NCBI GenBank assembly: GCA_041675005.1
Contig: JBAYUQ010000031.1
Location: 1-29,470, forward strand
Direction of reading: 5' to 3'
DNA length: 29,470 bases
Origin: PGYR01 sp041675005
Lineage (GTDB): Bacteria > Bacteroidota > Ignavibacteria > Kapaibacteriales > UBA2268
In this document: positions 14,653 through 24,811 of the stretch, one piece after another
How positions within the stretch are numbered: position 1 is the stretch's first letter
Layout of the letters: every line of letters begins with the position of its first letter
Notes under the pieces: generated by a model
Told to the model about the DNA's origin: nothing
Databases searched by the model: none
The model's input: the letters and a program-made list of their open reading frames with translations, nothing else
Position numbers and translations under genes: made by a program

Positions 14653-15123
14653 TTACTTATGTTTGAATGAATTTAGCATCCATATTGTTTTCTCTTGGAA
14701 AGCAATTAATTGAGTCATCAAATCAATTGTACTTTCGTCTCCAGCTTCGTCAGCACTTTTCAGAGCGTCTCTTTCCTTTTCTATTAGAGTAGATAGATTA
14801 GTAACTGTTTTACTGACTGTATCATTACTTGTCGTGACATTTTTGTGTTCTTTTATAGTTGATTGCTTCACATAATCAGTGTAAGTATGCAAAGGAATCG
14901 CTTCTAATGTAACTATTCGCTCTGCAATTTCGTCTATTGAAAGTTGGGCTGCATTATATAGCTCTTCAAACTTTATATGAAGCGTAAAAAAGTCGTTACC
15001 TTTCAGATTCCAATGAAATCCTCTTAGGTTTTGGTAGTAAAGTTGATAGTTTGCAAGCAAATCATTAAGCTTGTCAGTTAGTACTTTTACTTTCTTTTTA
15101 TCTAAGCCGATTGAATTTTTCAT
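14653..15123 (-). CDS. dps: Dps-family DNA-protection ferritin
   Basis: A 156-residue protein of the Dps/mini-ferritin family, which forms a 12-subunit shell that oxidises iron with hydrogen peroxide and protects DNA during starvation and oxidative stress. The ferroxidase residues shared between adjacent subunits are in place: His37 in GFHWNLKG, His49, Asp64 and Glu68 in LSIDEIAERI. These correspond to the His31/His43/Asp58/Glu62 set of the Listeria protein with a constant offset of six. The N-terminus is short but lysine-rich (MKNSIGLDKKKVKVL), which may or may not bind DNA. It is a single-gene unit with its own terminator. I see no Fur- or OxyR-like operator in the 275-nt upstream gap. Confidence 0.95.
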   Translation of the reverse strand: MKNSIGLDKKKVKVLTDKLNDLLANYQLYYQNLRGFHWNLKGNDFFTLHIKFEELYNAAQLSIDEIAERIVTLEAIPLHTYTDYVKQSTIKEHKNVTTSNDTVSKTVTNLSTLIEKERDALKSADEAGDESTIDLMTQLIAFQEKTIWMLNSFKHK

Positions 15124-15398
15124 TTTATCTCCTAATTTTATTAGTGTAAGGTTTTAAATCTTATATATTATGACGGTCAGAAGTATCTATTATTTCACGG
15201 CTTATTTAAAATTTTATCAAATCGAAGTTTATAGGTAACTTGAAAGTTTTGAATGCGTAATATTGAAATTGTTTTTTTATTTTTTCTATGGTAAAGCTTA
15301 TTTTAAATCTGCTACTCTTTTTTTATTAATATATTTAAATCAAACCCCGATAGTGGTACATTATTTGTAGTAAAATAACACCTCTATATAGCGGCAGT

Positions 15399-18300
15399 AT
15401 GACAAATAAGATTTTCAAACATATACTACTAGTAATTATGCTTTTCGTCCTTTTGGGACCGAAAACAAAGAGTAGCACACCCAACTTAACTGATGGTCAG
15501 CATGCTTTGCATAGTTCAAACCCCCTATCCGTCTTCTCTGCGTTGATGCCTCTTAGCTTGTATATGTTTTATTTCCAACCCGAATACGAAAGTTTAGAGA
15601 TAAATGAAGGTCTATTTAAAACTGACACTTTGGCTTCTTATAAAAGCCCTTTCTTCGATTACAACGGATATTATAGACAGAAATACGGTCAAAATAACTT
15701 CGGATTGGAAGATACTCTAAGCGGTTATAGTTACGCTAGTGAGCTAGATTCGGCTAGCAATACCGTCAAGGCAAGCGAAAGAGTGGACGATATAGAGATT
15801 AGTTCTGGAATTAATATGTCCATAGACGATTATTTGAATTACCGTAAGAACATGATAACTGAGCAAGTATGGGATTCCCTACTAACAAGATATGATATTA
15901 AAAAGGCAATGTCTAGCCGTGATTTGGCTCGTTTGATGGCAGATGCTACTGGTATTTCTATTCCTATCCCACCGAATCCACTTATGGGTATATTCGGTAA
16001 GCCACAAATCAATATCAACGTGAATGGTGAAGTAAACCTAAGATTAGGTTGGAGATGGGATTCGCAAAACCTAGGTACTGTTTCAGCGTTTGGTCAGACT
16101 CAATCCACTCCTATTTTCTCGCAAGATATCAGAGTAAACGTAAGTGGTGGTATCGGAGATAAGCTAAAGCTAAGTACAGATTGGAACACTAGTCGTAATA
16201 ATTTTGGTAATGATAATCAGTTCAAAGTTGGTTATGAGGGCTACGAGGACGATATAATCAAGTTGGTAGAATTCGGTAATGTTAATTTGCCTCTAAACTC
16301 ACAGTTGATAAATGGTGGGCAAACGCTATTTGGGATTCGCTCGGATTATCAATTTGGCCCCTTGTATTTGAAGACTATTTTTGCACAACGAAGAGGTGAA
16401 AAGAAGTTTGTAGATGTGAAGGGTGGTTCTAATAAGACCCCATTCCAAGTGCGTCCACCAGATTTCTCTCGTAATCACTTTTTCTTGGATAATGATTACA
16501 AGCCCGTTTACAAAGATTATTGGTCTTCGCCGAAGCCCGTTATACCACAATCTGCGAATTATGGTAGAGTAAAGGATATAGAAGTTTGGGAGTCAACTAA
16601 TACTGTTACTAGCCCGCAAGTTTCGGAAGTTATAGCTTATGCTACTTTGAAACCAGAGCCAAACCCTTTGAATTTCATAAATGACCTGACACTTAACAAT
16701 CCCAATGTGGCTATACAAACGGGAATAGTTGAGCGTGGTCGTTTCCAAAAATTAGATACAAATCAATTTGAAATAGATAGAAACTTAGGGACTTTGACAA
16801 TAAGGAACCTAAGAGAAGATAGAAAATACGCTGTAGCATATATCACAGAGGGGCTTACTCCTTCAGCTGATGATGACCTTTATCACGGCGCTTTCAGCAA
16901 TTCAGTAGACACTAAAGATACATTGATACTTAAATTAGTCTCAGTTCCGAATATGCAACCAGGTTTTGATACTCTTTGGTCACGCCAGATGAAAAACATC
17001 TATTCTATTGGCTCAACTAATGTGAATCTAGATGAGACAACTATCAATCTTTGGTATATAAATCAAGACAATGATTCTACAGATGTGTTGCCTAATGCAC
17101 CAGACAAGCTAGTTACGATACTTGGTGTAGATAGAACTAATACTTCTGGGTTAGCTCAGCCAGATGGAGAGTTTGACAAAACTGCTGGTTCTCCATTTTT
17201 CAATCAGAGAACAGGTGAGATTACATTCCCGTCAGTAGAGCCATTCAGAGATGGACTAAGAGATTATTTTGATAAACAGGGCTCGCCAGCATTGGCTGAT
17301 CAATATATATTTTCTGATATATATGATACAGTACGAGTAGTAGCCGAACGTAATACGGCAAGAAATAGATTTATAATAGCCGGAGAAGTCTCTGGTAGAG
17401 CTGCTGGTAAAATATCGCTAGGTGCTTTCAATTTAGCTCCTGGGAGTGTGAGAGTATTTTTAGATGGTCGTCTATTAAGAGAATTCCAAGATTATGTAGT
17501 TGACTATTTCTCAGGAACATTGACTATGCGTAATCCTTCTGCTTCGGCTCCGGGAGCTAACCTGAAAGTAGAATATGAGCAACAAGATGTGTTCCAAATA
17601 GCAACAAAAACATTGGCAGGTATTCGAGGGGATTACCTCCTTTATGACGGAAGAAGAGCCACAGCGACTCTCGGATTTACATTCATGCATTACAATCTAG
17701 CTGCTATAAATGACCGAGTTCAACTAGGTAATGAGCCGATAGCAAACTCAATATTCGGATTGGATGGTAAACTAGAGTGGGATACGCCTTGGTTGACTAA
17801 AGCTTTGGACTTTTTACCTTTCTATGAGACAAAAGCTGCATCAAATATATCTCTTGGTGGCGAGATGGCGATTATATTCCCAACTCCGAATAAAAAAGAA
17901 TCCACTGCCGCATCAGATAATGGCGAAGCAGCTGTTGACCTAGATAATTTTGAGGGTGGTGAACGTTCTATAAGTTTGGGTCTGAACCCATCACAATGGC
18001 AGTTCTCATCTGCTCCTTTGGATAGCTCGATAGCACAGACTGGACCTGAAAGAAATCTTTACCGTGGTAGATTATCGTGGTTCAAATACTTTATCCCGCG
18101 TATTCCGGTAACTGAAGTTTACCCAGACCAACAAACTACAGTTGGTAATAATAATTTGAGTCCATTAGAATTATTCTATAATCCTGAGTTCCGTGGTATA
18201 TACAATAGAAACCCTGAATATTTAGATTCACTTAACCCTGAGTACAATCCGAACGATAGATTCTTAGAGAAGAATAGCAACAGGAATAGAGTTTGGGGTG

Positions 18301-21300
18301 GTATGCAAAGATTGCTATCCTCTTTCAACACGAATTTTGACACAGAGAATATCGAATACTTAGAGATAATGCTTCGAATAGATAACAGGGGTGACAACTC
18401 AACAGAGATGTTCATAGACCTAGGTCAGATAAGTGAGGACATAATAGCAAACAACTCACTGAATACTGAGGATGGTATAACGGAAGGTAACCCATTGCCA
18501 AATAATCGTATTGATGATGGCGAAGATGTCGGTATAGATGCTATAAATGATGCTCAAGAGAAGGAAGAGTATCCTTTCCCGTTAAATCAAGAAGATGATC
18601 CAGCAAGAGATAATTATAACTTTAATTTCAGTCAAAATAACGAAGACCAAACGGCCGATGATTTCTTGAATTATAATAATTTTGAGGGTAACTCAACTCA
18701 ATCAGAATTAGGTCAATTCCCAGATAAGGAAATTCTAAACGATAATAATGGTCAGACAATAACTCTAGATAATAGTTATTTCCGATATAAAATAGATGTT
18801 ACGAATCTTGACCCTAATACTAATCCGCAGATTGTCGGTGGTAACCAAGCTGCGGGCTGGTACCAGTTTCGTTTACCTATCAGAAGACCATCAAGTAGAG
18901 TTGGTAATCCTCTATTTTCGAATGTGCAGTACATAAGAGTCTCCTTCAAAGGAGGCCCAGCTTATGTACAGATAGCTGATTGGAAATTAGTAGGTTCACA
19001 ATGGCAACGTATTAGTAATTTCCTAAGTGTTCCTGAAAATGATTCCGTGATGTCATTAGCATTTGTAAATAGATTCGAAAACAAAGGTGCTCCTGATTTC
19101 TATACTATGCCTCCGGGTGTTAGACCTCCTAGACAGCTAAATAGTCCAAACAATGAAGATTTGGAGCTAAATGAACAATCGTTGGCACTTAGAGTAGATA
19201 ATCTGAACTACGGCGAAGAAAGAATGGCTACTCGTGTATGGAGATCACAAGACTTATTCTATTATAAAAAATTGAAATTCTTCTTCCACGGTGATGGCTC
19301 TATGCCTGGTCAGATAGTACCAGGAATAACTCCAAAAGGATATGCATTCTTACGATTTGGTACCGATTCGGCAAACTATTACGAATATAGAAAACCAATA
19401 CAAAGGGGCTGGACTGATGTACAAATAAACTTAGAAGACCTAACTGCAATAAAGCAAATAAGAGATTCATTATTCAAACGAGAGAGACAAGAATTCCCAG
19501 TACCTGGTGATCCAATAGCAATTTTTGCTATCAAAGGTAATCCAGTACTAACCCGAGTCTCATTCATCGGTTTAGGTATAGCCAATCCCGAAGAGAGGTA
19601 CCCGAATGAATTGACCACCACCGTATGGTTCGATGAACTTAGGTTAACTTCACCAGAAGCAAGCAGTGATATAGCTGCTATCGCAAGTGCGTCTGTCAAA
19701 TTAGCCGATTTGGGGACTATAGACGCATCTTTCAAAACACAAGAACCAAACTTCCATAGATTAGAAGAAAGGTTCGGTAATCGTATGCAAACGAGCGAAT
19801 TCACCGTGTCTATGCAAGGGCAACTAAACAAATTTATGCCGAAGAGCTTTAGTGGGATGAATCTGCCTATCAACTATAGTCACTCCGAGCTAGTAGAAAC
19901 ACCAGAATTCCAAGCGAATAATGATGTAAACTTAGATGTAGCTGCTAATATTGCTAAGGAAAGAGCTATAGACAATGGATCGTCTGAACAAGAAGCTCAA
20001 GATATAGCTGACAATATAATCAAACGGTCACAGACCTTAGTAGTACGAGACAACTGGGGAATGAATGGTGTTAAACTAGGGTTGCCTGTCGGTCACTGGT
20101 CTGTCAATGAGACTATCAATAAATTAGTATTTGGATATAATTATGCTCAAGAATACCAAAGGTCTCCTATCTACGAACAAAGATTCAACTGGCAATGGAG
20201 AGCAGATGTTAGATATGCCAACAGAATACCTGAATTACTTACAGTATCGCCGTTTACTTGGATAGATAGTGTGCCTGTAATAGACGTGTACAGCAAAGCC
20301 AAATTCAATTTCCTACCTAATTCAATTGGTTTTGGATTAGATTTGAATAGACAGAGAAGAACAGAGCAATCCAGATATTTGGATTTTGCTAGTCCAGTTG
20401 TTCGTGATTTCACCGCTAATAGAACTATTAACTTCTCTTGGAAATTCGTAGAAGGCGGGTTTTTGAATCCACTATTGGATTATAATTTTAATACTCGTTC
20501 TACACTTGTTAAGTTCGAATCGGCAGATGATGGTAGCCAAAGAACAGGTAGTGAATTAGCTAAAAAAATATTTTTCCAAGATGGAGCGGTGATTAATTTT
20601 GGCGATGATATTAATCATACTCAAAATGTAACACTGAATTTTACTCCTCAGTTGCCCAATATAGTTAGTATCAATAGGTTCTTCAAAATAACAGGTCAAT
20701 ACGTAGTTGATTACCAATGGACTAATCCACTGCACCCTGACCCTGAGCTCCAGAATATATCTAAGCAAGCTAATTACAATAGCACTACTAGATTCACAGG
20801 TACGCTAAATCTAAAGCAATTAGGTGACACTTGGTTCAAAGTACAAAAACCATCTATTACTATGAGGCCTACTGTCGATTCTAATCTAACGGTATTAGAT
20901 GAAGTAGGTAATATTTTCAAATTTATATTCCTTGATTTTGAAACACTCAGAATTGGATTAAACCAGAACAATGCGTCGGTAAACCCCGGTGTTTATGGTG
21001 GAACTGGTATCAATAATTTTTGGGGTTTCGGTGGAAGTACTCTCTCTAATGGGCCTAGCTTACCTTACCAATTGGGTTTAGTCAGCAGTCCTCATGGTGG
21101 ATTCAAAACGGTATCTTCATCTGCATTTCCATTCTTCGGATTCTCCTCTTTCGGTGGGCTAAGACCTCCTAATGGTATTATGCAAGATAACTTTACGCAA
21201 TCAACTTCATTCGATATTTCCACATCCAGACCGCTATGGGAAGGGGCACAACTCGATTTGAAGTGGAATTCGACTGTGGCTTATAATAGAAACGAAACCG

Positions 21301-22244
21301 TACTTACAGATATAAACGGGACTCCAACTTATACTAACGTAATAGCAATGCGTTCATTCAGCCGTTCGTATATGACATTCCCTACCATATTTGGGTACAA
21401 TCCATTTGGTAATACTATAGATAACGTTGTAACCGAATATAACACTAGAGCCACTGCCATTGAGAATAGTGGTATTTCAGAGCTAGAACAAAACAGAGAA
21501 AAACAACGTGCACTATCAGAATCATTTTTCGAGAAATTAGAAGCATTCAGTATTAGTAGCGGAGCCGCTCGTAAATTCCTACCTGCACCTAATTATGGTA
21601 TAACTTGGGAAGGATTAGAAAATTGGGGTATTTGGAGTTCTTACGTTAAGAAAGTTAGATTAGAACACAGATACAGTTCAATATACGATGAAAGTATAAA
21701 GATAACTGATAAGGGCGAAGCTTACGAAAACCAGATGGTGCAGTACGGCTTCCAACCTATGCTTGGAGTATCTTGGACATTCGACGAAGAGAAGCTAGAT
21801 GGGCAGTTAACGGCGAACCTGAGATGGAATGCCACAACTAACTTCAACCTAAATTCATCTAGTAGAAGTATAATACAGAAAACTAGCACAAATGAGATAA
21901 GTGCCCAAGCAAACTATACTATGAAGAGTTTGGAATGGGACTTCTTGGGACTAAGTTTGAAAAACAATATTGAGTATAGTTTCTTATTCTCAATCAAGGA
22001 TAATTCGAGAGCAACATTCGACGTATCAGACGAAGCTAGTTTACAAGATAATGACGGTCGTGAGCTACAAGGTGACACTCAGATAACAATAGAACCAAGA
22101 ATACGATATTCTATTAGTAATAGGGTAACCGCATCATTCTTCTTCCGATATGATGCGACTATAACAGCAGGTGCTGCTAATCCAGGATTTAGCACAACAC
22201 AAGTTGGTTTAGATCTACGTATATCACTTGCTGGTGGAAGATAA
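15399..22244 (+). CDS. sprA: type IX secretion outer-membrane translocon SprA (Sov)
   Basis: A 2281-residue protein, close to the usual SprA/Sov length (about 2,400). It forms the very large beta-barrel through which folded T9SS cargo crosses the outer membrane, and is needed for gliding in Flavobacterium. A hydrophobic signal segment is at about residues 7-25. The highly conserved N-terminal SprA region follows, with NPLMGIFGKPQININVNGEV near 200 and DNQFKVGYEGYEDDIIKLVE near 275. Further conserved blocks include VAYITEGLTPSADDDLYHG, FRDGLRDYFDKQG and FLDGRLLREFQDYVVDY. The C-terminal half is alternating barrel strands. The frame is uninterrupted over 6.8 kb. Other T9SS genes are not adjacent. 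No clear ribosome-binding site precedes the ATG, as is common in this group. Confidence 0.97.
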   Translation: MTNKIFKHILLVIMLFVLLGPKTKSSTPNLTDGQHALHSSNPLSVFSALMPLSLYMFYFQPEYESLEINEGLFKTDTLASYKSPFFDYNGYYRQKYGQNNFGLEDTLSGYSYASELDSASNTVKASERVDDIEISSGINMSIDDYLNYRKNMITEQVWDSLLTRYDIKKAMSSRDLARLMADATGISIPIPPNPLMGIFGKPQININVNGEVNLRLGWRWDSQNLGTVSAFGQTQSTPIFSQDIRVNVSGGIGDKLKLSTDWNTSRNNFGNDNQFKVGYEGYEDDIIKLVEFGNVNLPLNSQLINGGQTLFGIRSDYQFGPLYLKTIFAQRRGEKKFVDVKGGSNKTPFQVRPPDFSRNHFFLDNDYKPVYKDYWSSPKPVIPQSANYGRVKDIEVWESTNTVTSPQVSEVIAYATLKPEPNPLNFINDLTLNNPNVAIQTGIVERGRFQKLDTNQFEIDRNLGTLTIRNLREDRKYAVAYITEGLTPSADDDLYHGAFSNSVDTKDTLILKLVSVPNMQPGFDTLWSRQMKNIYSIGSTNVNLDETTINLWYINQDNDSTDVLPNAPDKLVTILGVDRTNTSGLAQPDGEFDKTAGSPFFNQRTGEITFPSVEPFRDGLRDYFDKQGSPALADQYIFSDIYDTVRVVAERNTARNRFIIAGEVSGRAAGKISLGAFNLAPGSVRVFLDGRLLREFQDYVVDYFSGTLTMRNPSASAPGANLKVEYEQQDVFQIATKTLAGIRGDYLLYDGRRATATLGFTFMHYNLAAINDRVQLGNEPIANSIFGLDGKLEWDTPWLTKALDFLPFYETKAASNISLGGEMAIIFPTPNKKESTAASDNGEAAVDLDNFEGGERSISLGLNPSQWQFSSAPLDSSIAQTGPERNLYRGRLSWFKYFIPRIPVTEVYPDQQTTVGNNNLSPLELFYNPEFRGIYNRNPEYLDSLNPEYNPNDRFLEKNSNRNRVWGGMQRLLSSFNTNFDTENIEYLEIMLRIDNRGDNSTEMFIDLGQISEDIIANNSLNTEDGITEGNPLPNNRIDDGEDVGIDAINDAQEKEEYPFPLNQEDDPARDNYNFNFSQNNEDQTADDFLNYNNFEGNSTQSELGQFPDKEILNDNNGQTITLDNSYFRYKIDVTNLDPNTNPQIVGGNQAAGWYQFRLPIRRPSSRVGNPLFSNVQYIRVSFKGGPAYVQIADWKLVGSQWQRISNFLSVPENDSVMSLAFVNRFENKGAPDFYTMPPGVRPPRQLNSPNNEDLELNEQSLALRVDNLNYGEERMATRVWRSQDLFYYKKLKFFFHGDGSMPGQIVPGITPKGYAFLRFGTDSANYYEYRKPIQRGWTDVQINLEDLTAIKQIRDSLFKRERQEFPVPGDPIAIFAIKGNPVLTRVSFIGLGIANPEERYPNELTTTVWFDELRLTSPEASSDIAAIASASVKLADLGTIDASFKTQEPNFHRLEERFGNRMQTSEFTVSMQGQLNKFMPKSFSGMNLPINYSHSELVETPEFQANNDVNLDVAANIAKERAIDNGSSEQEAQDIADNIIKRSQTLVVRDNWGMNGVKLGLPVGHWSVNETINKLVFGYNYAQEYQRSPIYEQRFNWQWRADVRYANRIPELLTVSPFTWIDSVPVIDVYSKAKFNFLPNSIGFGLDLNRQRRTEQSRYLDFASPVVRDFTANRTINFSWKFVEGGFLNPLLDYNFNTRSTLVKFESADDGSQRTGSELAKKIFFQDGAVINFGDDINHTQNVTLNFTPQLPNIVSINRFFKITGQYVVDYQWTNPLHPDPELQNISKQANYNSTTRFTGTLNLKQLGDTWFKVQKPSITMRPTVDSNLTVLDEVGNIFKFIFLDFETLRIGLNQNNASVNPGVYGGTGINNFWGFGGSTLSNGPSLPYQLGLVSSPHGGFKTVSSSAFPFFGFSSFGGLRPPNGIMQDNFTQSTSFDISTSRPLWEGAQLDLKWNSTVAYNRNETVLTDINGTPTYTNVIAMRSFSRSYMTFPTIFGYNPFGNTIDNVVTEYNTRATAIENSGISELEQNREKQRALSESFFEKLEAFSISSGAARKFLPAPNYGITWEGLENWGIWSSYVKKVRLEHRYSSIYDESIKITDKGEAYENQMVQYGFQPMLGVSWTFDEEKLDGQLTANLRWNATTNFNLNSSSRSIIQKTSTNEISAQANYTMKSLEWDFLGLSLKNNIEYSFLFSIKDNSRATFDVSDEASLQDNDGRELQGDTQITIEPRIRYSISNRVTASFFFRYDATITAGAANPGFSTTQVGLDLRISLAGGR

Positions 22245-22501
22245 GTTATTTCTATCAAGCGTCTCTAGTCGTAGTTGGTATCTACATTAATTCTAGACAT
22301 GCTGTTTGACATTTATACGAATACTTACTCGTTGATTCAATGACTATTAGTGTACCTCTACAATAGGGCAAAGAAGGCTACACTTGCTTTAATACTTGCA
22401 ATACATGGGTGAATACCGCGTTTCAGGAAAGTGGATTAAGATCTTGTCTTTGGACACCTTTCGATTACGGACTTATTAATAAATACGAATGAGAGAAATA
22501 T

Positions 22502-23368
22502 ATGAAAATAGCAGTAACAGCAGCGAACGGTAAATTAGGTTCTTCAATAGTAGAGGCTCTTAAAAAAGAGATAGGAGCAGAAAACGTAATCGGAATAGTG
22601 CGAACTCCTGAAAACGCCACCCATCTTGGAATAGAAGTTAGAAAGGGCGATTACAATAGCAGAGATGAATTCAACGAAGCTCTAAAAGGAGTTGATAAAG
22701 TGCTGCTTATTTCTGGAATGGACGACCCACAGAAAAGAATCCAACAACATAGAAATGTAATAGAAGCTGCCAAACAGAATGGAGTTACTAAGATAGTATA
22801 TACTAGCATAGTTGGCGATGAAGTAAACAATGCATTTAGTCCAGTGGTACAGAGTAACCGCCAAACCGAAAAAGACGTACAGGACTCTGGGTTAGATTGG
22901 GCGATAGGTAGAAACGGTATATATATAGAGCCAGATTTAGAATACATAGATAATTACAAGAAAGATGGTGAGATTAGAAACTGTGCAAGTGACGGTAAAT
23001 GTACATACACTAGCAGAAAAGAGCTAGGGTTCGCTTATGCTAAAATGCTACTAAATGATGAACTAAATGGGCAAACCTATAACCTAGTTGGTGAACCAAT
23101 TACTCAACAAAAACTAGCAGACCTTATCAATAAAACTTATAATACTGACCTGAAATTTACTCCCGTTTCTTATGAAGATTATAAAAAGGAAAGAGTAGAA
23201 GAACTAGGTGATTTCATTGGTAATATAATAGCTGGTATCTACAAAGGAATTAGCGATGGTGCTAATGACGTGCATTCAGATTTCGAGAAGGTAACTGGTA
23301 GAGCCCACTTATCTACTCATGAAATTATCAATGACTTTAAGAAGGGGATGATAAATTCTTTGATTTGA
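22502..23368 (+). CDS. NmrA/QOR2-like NAD(P)H-binding oxidoreductase
   Basis: A 288-residue atypical short-chain dehydrogenase of the NmrA/QorB type. The Rossmann fold starts at residue 1 with MKIAVTAANGKLGSSIVEAL, a variant of the TGATGxLG dinucleotide-binding loop. It continues with KVLLISG near 62, the VTKIVYTSIVGDE strand near 96 and LDWAIGRNGIYIEP near 137. Characterised relatives (YtfG/QorB) reduce quinones with NADPH, whereas NmrA itself is a redox-sensing regulator without catalysis; the sequence does not decide between these. A 257-nt gap separates it from sprA. Confidence 0.88.
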   Translation: MKIAVTAANGKLGSSIVEALKKEIGAENVIGIVRTPENATHLGIEVRKGDYNSRDEFNEALKGVDKVLLISGMDDPQKRIQQHRNVIEAAKQNGVTKIVYTSIVGDEVNNAFSPVVQSNRQTEKDVQDSGLDWAIGRNGIYIEPDLEYIDNYKKDGEIRNCASDGKCTYTSRKELGFAYAKMLLNDELNGQTYNLVGEPITQQKLADLINKTYNTDLKFTPVSYEDYKKERVEELGDFIGNIIAGIYKGISDGANDVHSDFEKVTGRAHLSTHEIINDFKKGMINSLI

Positions 23369-23463
23369 GACGGGGAAAGAGTATATTTAGCTATAGATGA
23401 AAATTAATTACAAGAAAAGTTAAAAAATTAATATACTAAACAACTTTATTCAAATTAAAAAGT

Positions 23464-23835
23464 ATGAGAAAGTACAAAAATATACTATCCGATATAATAC
23501 AGGATAAAAGTAATTGGACTGATTTAAAGCTTGAATTATCAAAGTATAATATTGATAATCGCGTAGCAGAGGATATGGACGCATTCCATGAGGTATTAGC
23601 TGACTCCAATTTCGTCTTGCACTATGGCGGATTTGCAGAGGCAGAAAAACACAAACGAATACCAAAAGAGCTACAACTAGCCGCAGAAGAAGAGCCATTA
23701 ATCTTCAATAAGGCCTTTTACTTTATCAGCCGTGAGGAAATAGATTTCGATGATCCACGAATAGTAGATATAGTTATGATCAAGTATCTAGCGGCTAAGC
23801 CGGTAACTGATTGGCTCATAAATGCAATTGGATGA
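23464..23835 (+). CDS. small uncharacterised protein
   Basis: A 123-residue soluble protein with no signal peptide, no membrane segment and no Cys pairs. It is rich in acidic residues and mostly helical in appearance (DMDAFHEVLADSNFVLHYGG, AEAEKHKRIPKELQLAAEEE, IVMIKYLAAKPVTDWLINA). I do not recognise a family. It lies 95 nt after the oxidoreductase gene, and the start codon is an ATG without an obvious ribosome-binding site. A minus-strand open frame at 23450-23698 overlaps it but looks like a shadow. The chance that this is a real gene is good because its composition is protein-like throughout. Confidence 0.65.
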   Translation: MRKYKNILSDIIQDKSNWTDLKLELSKYNIDNRVAEDMDAFHEVLADSNFVLHYGGFAEAEKHKRIPKELQLAAEEEPLIFNKAFYFISREEIDFDDPRIVDIVMIKYLAAKPVTDWLINAIG

Positions 23836-23860
23836 GTACTTGTTTATAGTTGTAGGTCAT

Positions 23861-23894
23861 TTTTTCTTTAGTTTGAAATTAGTGGCTTAGAAAG
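23861..23894 (+). repeat. 34-bp direct repeat, left copy
   Basis: It starts TTTTTCTTTAGTTTG and is identical to 27178-27201 over its first 24 bases. Four mismatches (GCTT against AAAA) and a shared AGAAAG follow. The two copies bracket the DUF4249-TonB receptor gene pair. Confidence 0.75.
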
Positions 23895-23934
23895 TTTTTT
23901 TTAAATGTAGGCTATATGTATTCCTATCAAATTG

Positions 23935-23961
23935 TTTCTATTCTACTATGAGGAATAGAAA
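23935..23961. repeat. inverted repeat downstream of the DUF4249 gene
   Basis: TTTCTATTC (23935-23943) and GAATAGAAA (23953-23961) pair over 9 bp with a 9-nt loop. It lies about 40 nt beyond the DUF4249 stop and could end minus-strand transcription, but no T-run follows on that strand. Confidence 0.4.
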
Positions 23962-24003
23962 ATGTCGGAACTTTGTGGAAGTAGAGGCTTGGAAACGAAA
24001 CAT

Positions 24004-24810
24004 TCATTTTTTGAAAATATCTAGATAATCGTCAATTCTACCACCAAAAGTATTGTATCCAAACCAAATTCCGAATACATTATCACCCTTTACATTACCT
24101 TCCATATTTAAACCTCCATTACTGAATATGCCACCGTCGGAATTACCCTCGTGCCTAGTTTGGTAATACGGATAGAACTGTATATCTGTAAATCTCATTT
24201 CAAAGCTGATATTAGCAGGGTCTTCATCATATATCGGTTCACTTAGAAGAACACGGTATTCTTTATCTATTTTATCTATTAATTGAAAACCATAGTCTCT
24301 ATAATAACTGTCATTTTCAGATATTTTTATCATCCCTTTGTCATTAGACCTAATAGTAAATTCGTAAGTCTTTTGATCATAACCCCACTCACGGAATATT
24401 TTCTCTTTAACGGAGATTATTTTTGGAAGTATCGGAATAGTAGTGGTTGCAATCGCCACCTTATCTTTCCACTTAACTTCAAGTCTGTACTCAACGCCTT
24501 CCTCTATAGTCAATGTATCTTCACTTACGTATATTGATTCACCTTGATGGATTAGATTGATTACTTTGTCTTTGTAGTAAACTTTGCATACTGCATCTGT
24601 GATTGTGACTTTACTAAGTGTAGGCTCCTCCAAAGGAGGTATTGATTTGGTGATAGAGACGGAAATATTTCGACTATTTATTCCGAATTGTCCCTGTATA
24701 ATTAGCTTCTCTACATAAGGTAAATCAGAATCTACTGTTTGCTCCAAACCATCACAAGATGAGAGTAAAGCTGTTAGTATCAAAAGTAATAAAATATATG
24801 TTTTTTTCAT
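24004..24810 (-). CDS. DUF4249-family lipoprotein paired with the TonB receptor
   Basis: A 268-residue exported lipoprotein with lipobox LLSSC (Cys19). The beginning of the mature protein matches the DUF4249 family layout: a strand reading KLIIQGQF, then NISVSITKSIPPLEEP, VTITDAVCKVYY, and YRLEVKWKDKVAIATTTIP near residue 115. DUF4249 proteins are restricted to Bacteroidota-like bacteria and usually lie directly after a TonB-dependent receptor gene, as here (the receptor TAA is separated from this ATG by one base). They are thought to be surface lipoproteins that work with the receptor, by analogy with SusD; the ligand is unknown. The ATG at 24810 is preferred; an ATG at 24822 would add four residues and overlap the receptor gene. 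Confidence 0.87.
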   Translation of the reverse strand: MKKTYILLLLILTALLSSCDGLEQTVDSDLPYVEKLIIQGQFGINSRNISVSITKSIPPLEEPTLSKVTITDAVCKVYYKDKVINLIHQGESIYVSEDTLTIEEGVEYRLEVKWKDKVAIATTTIPILPKIISVKEKIFREWGYDQKTYEFTIRSNDKGMIKISENDSYYRDYGFQLIDKIDKEYRVLLSEPIYDEDPANISFEMRFTDIQFYPYYQTRHEGNSDGGIFSNGGLNMEGNVKGDNVFGIWFGYNTFGGRIDDYLDIFKK

Positions 24811-24811
24811 A

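Noticed and set aside
15399..22244. Minus-strand frames inside sprA (for example 19379-19873)
   Set aside because: They are shadows of the long, uninterrupted and clearly conserved SprA reading frame.
22405..22479. Short frame reading MGEYRVSGKWIKILSLDTF upstream of the QOR2-like gene, recalling the GGKW..LIL start of HxlR regulators that often neighbour such oxidoreductases
   Set aside because: Only a few residues agree, the frame is 24 codons long, and neighbouring frames carry no further HxlR similarity; chance is the simpler reading.
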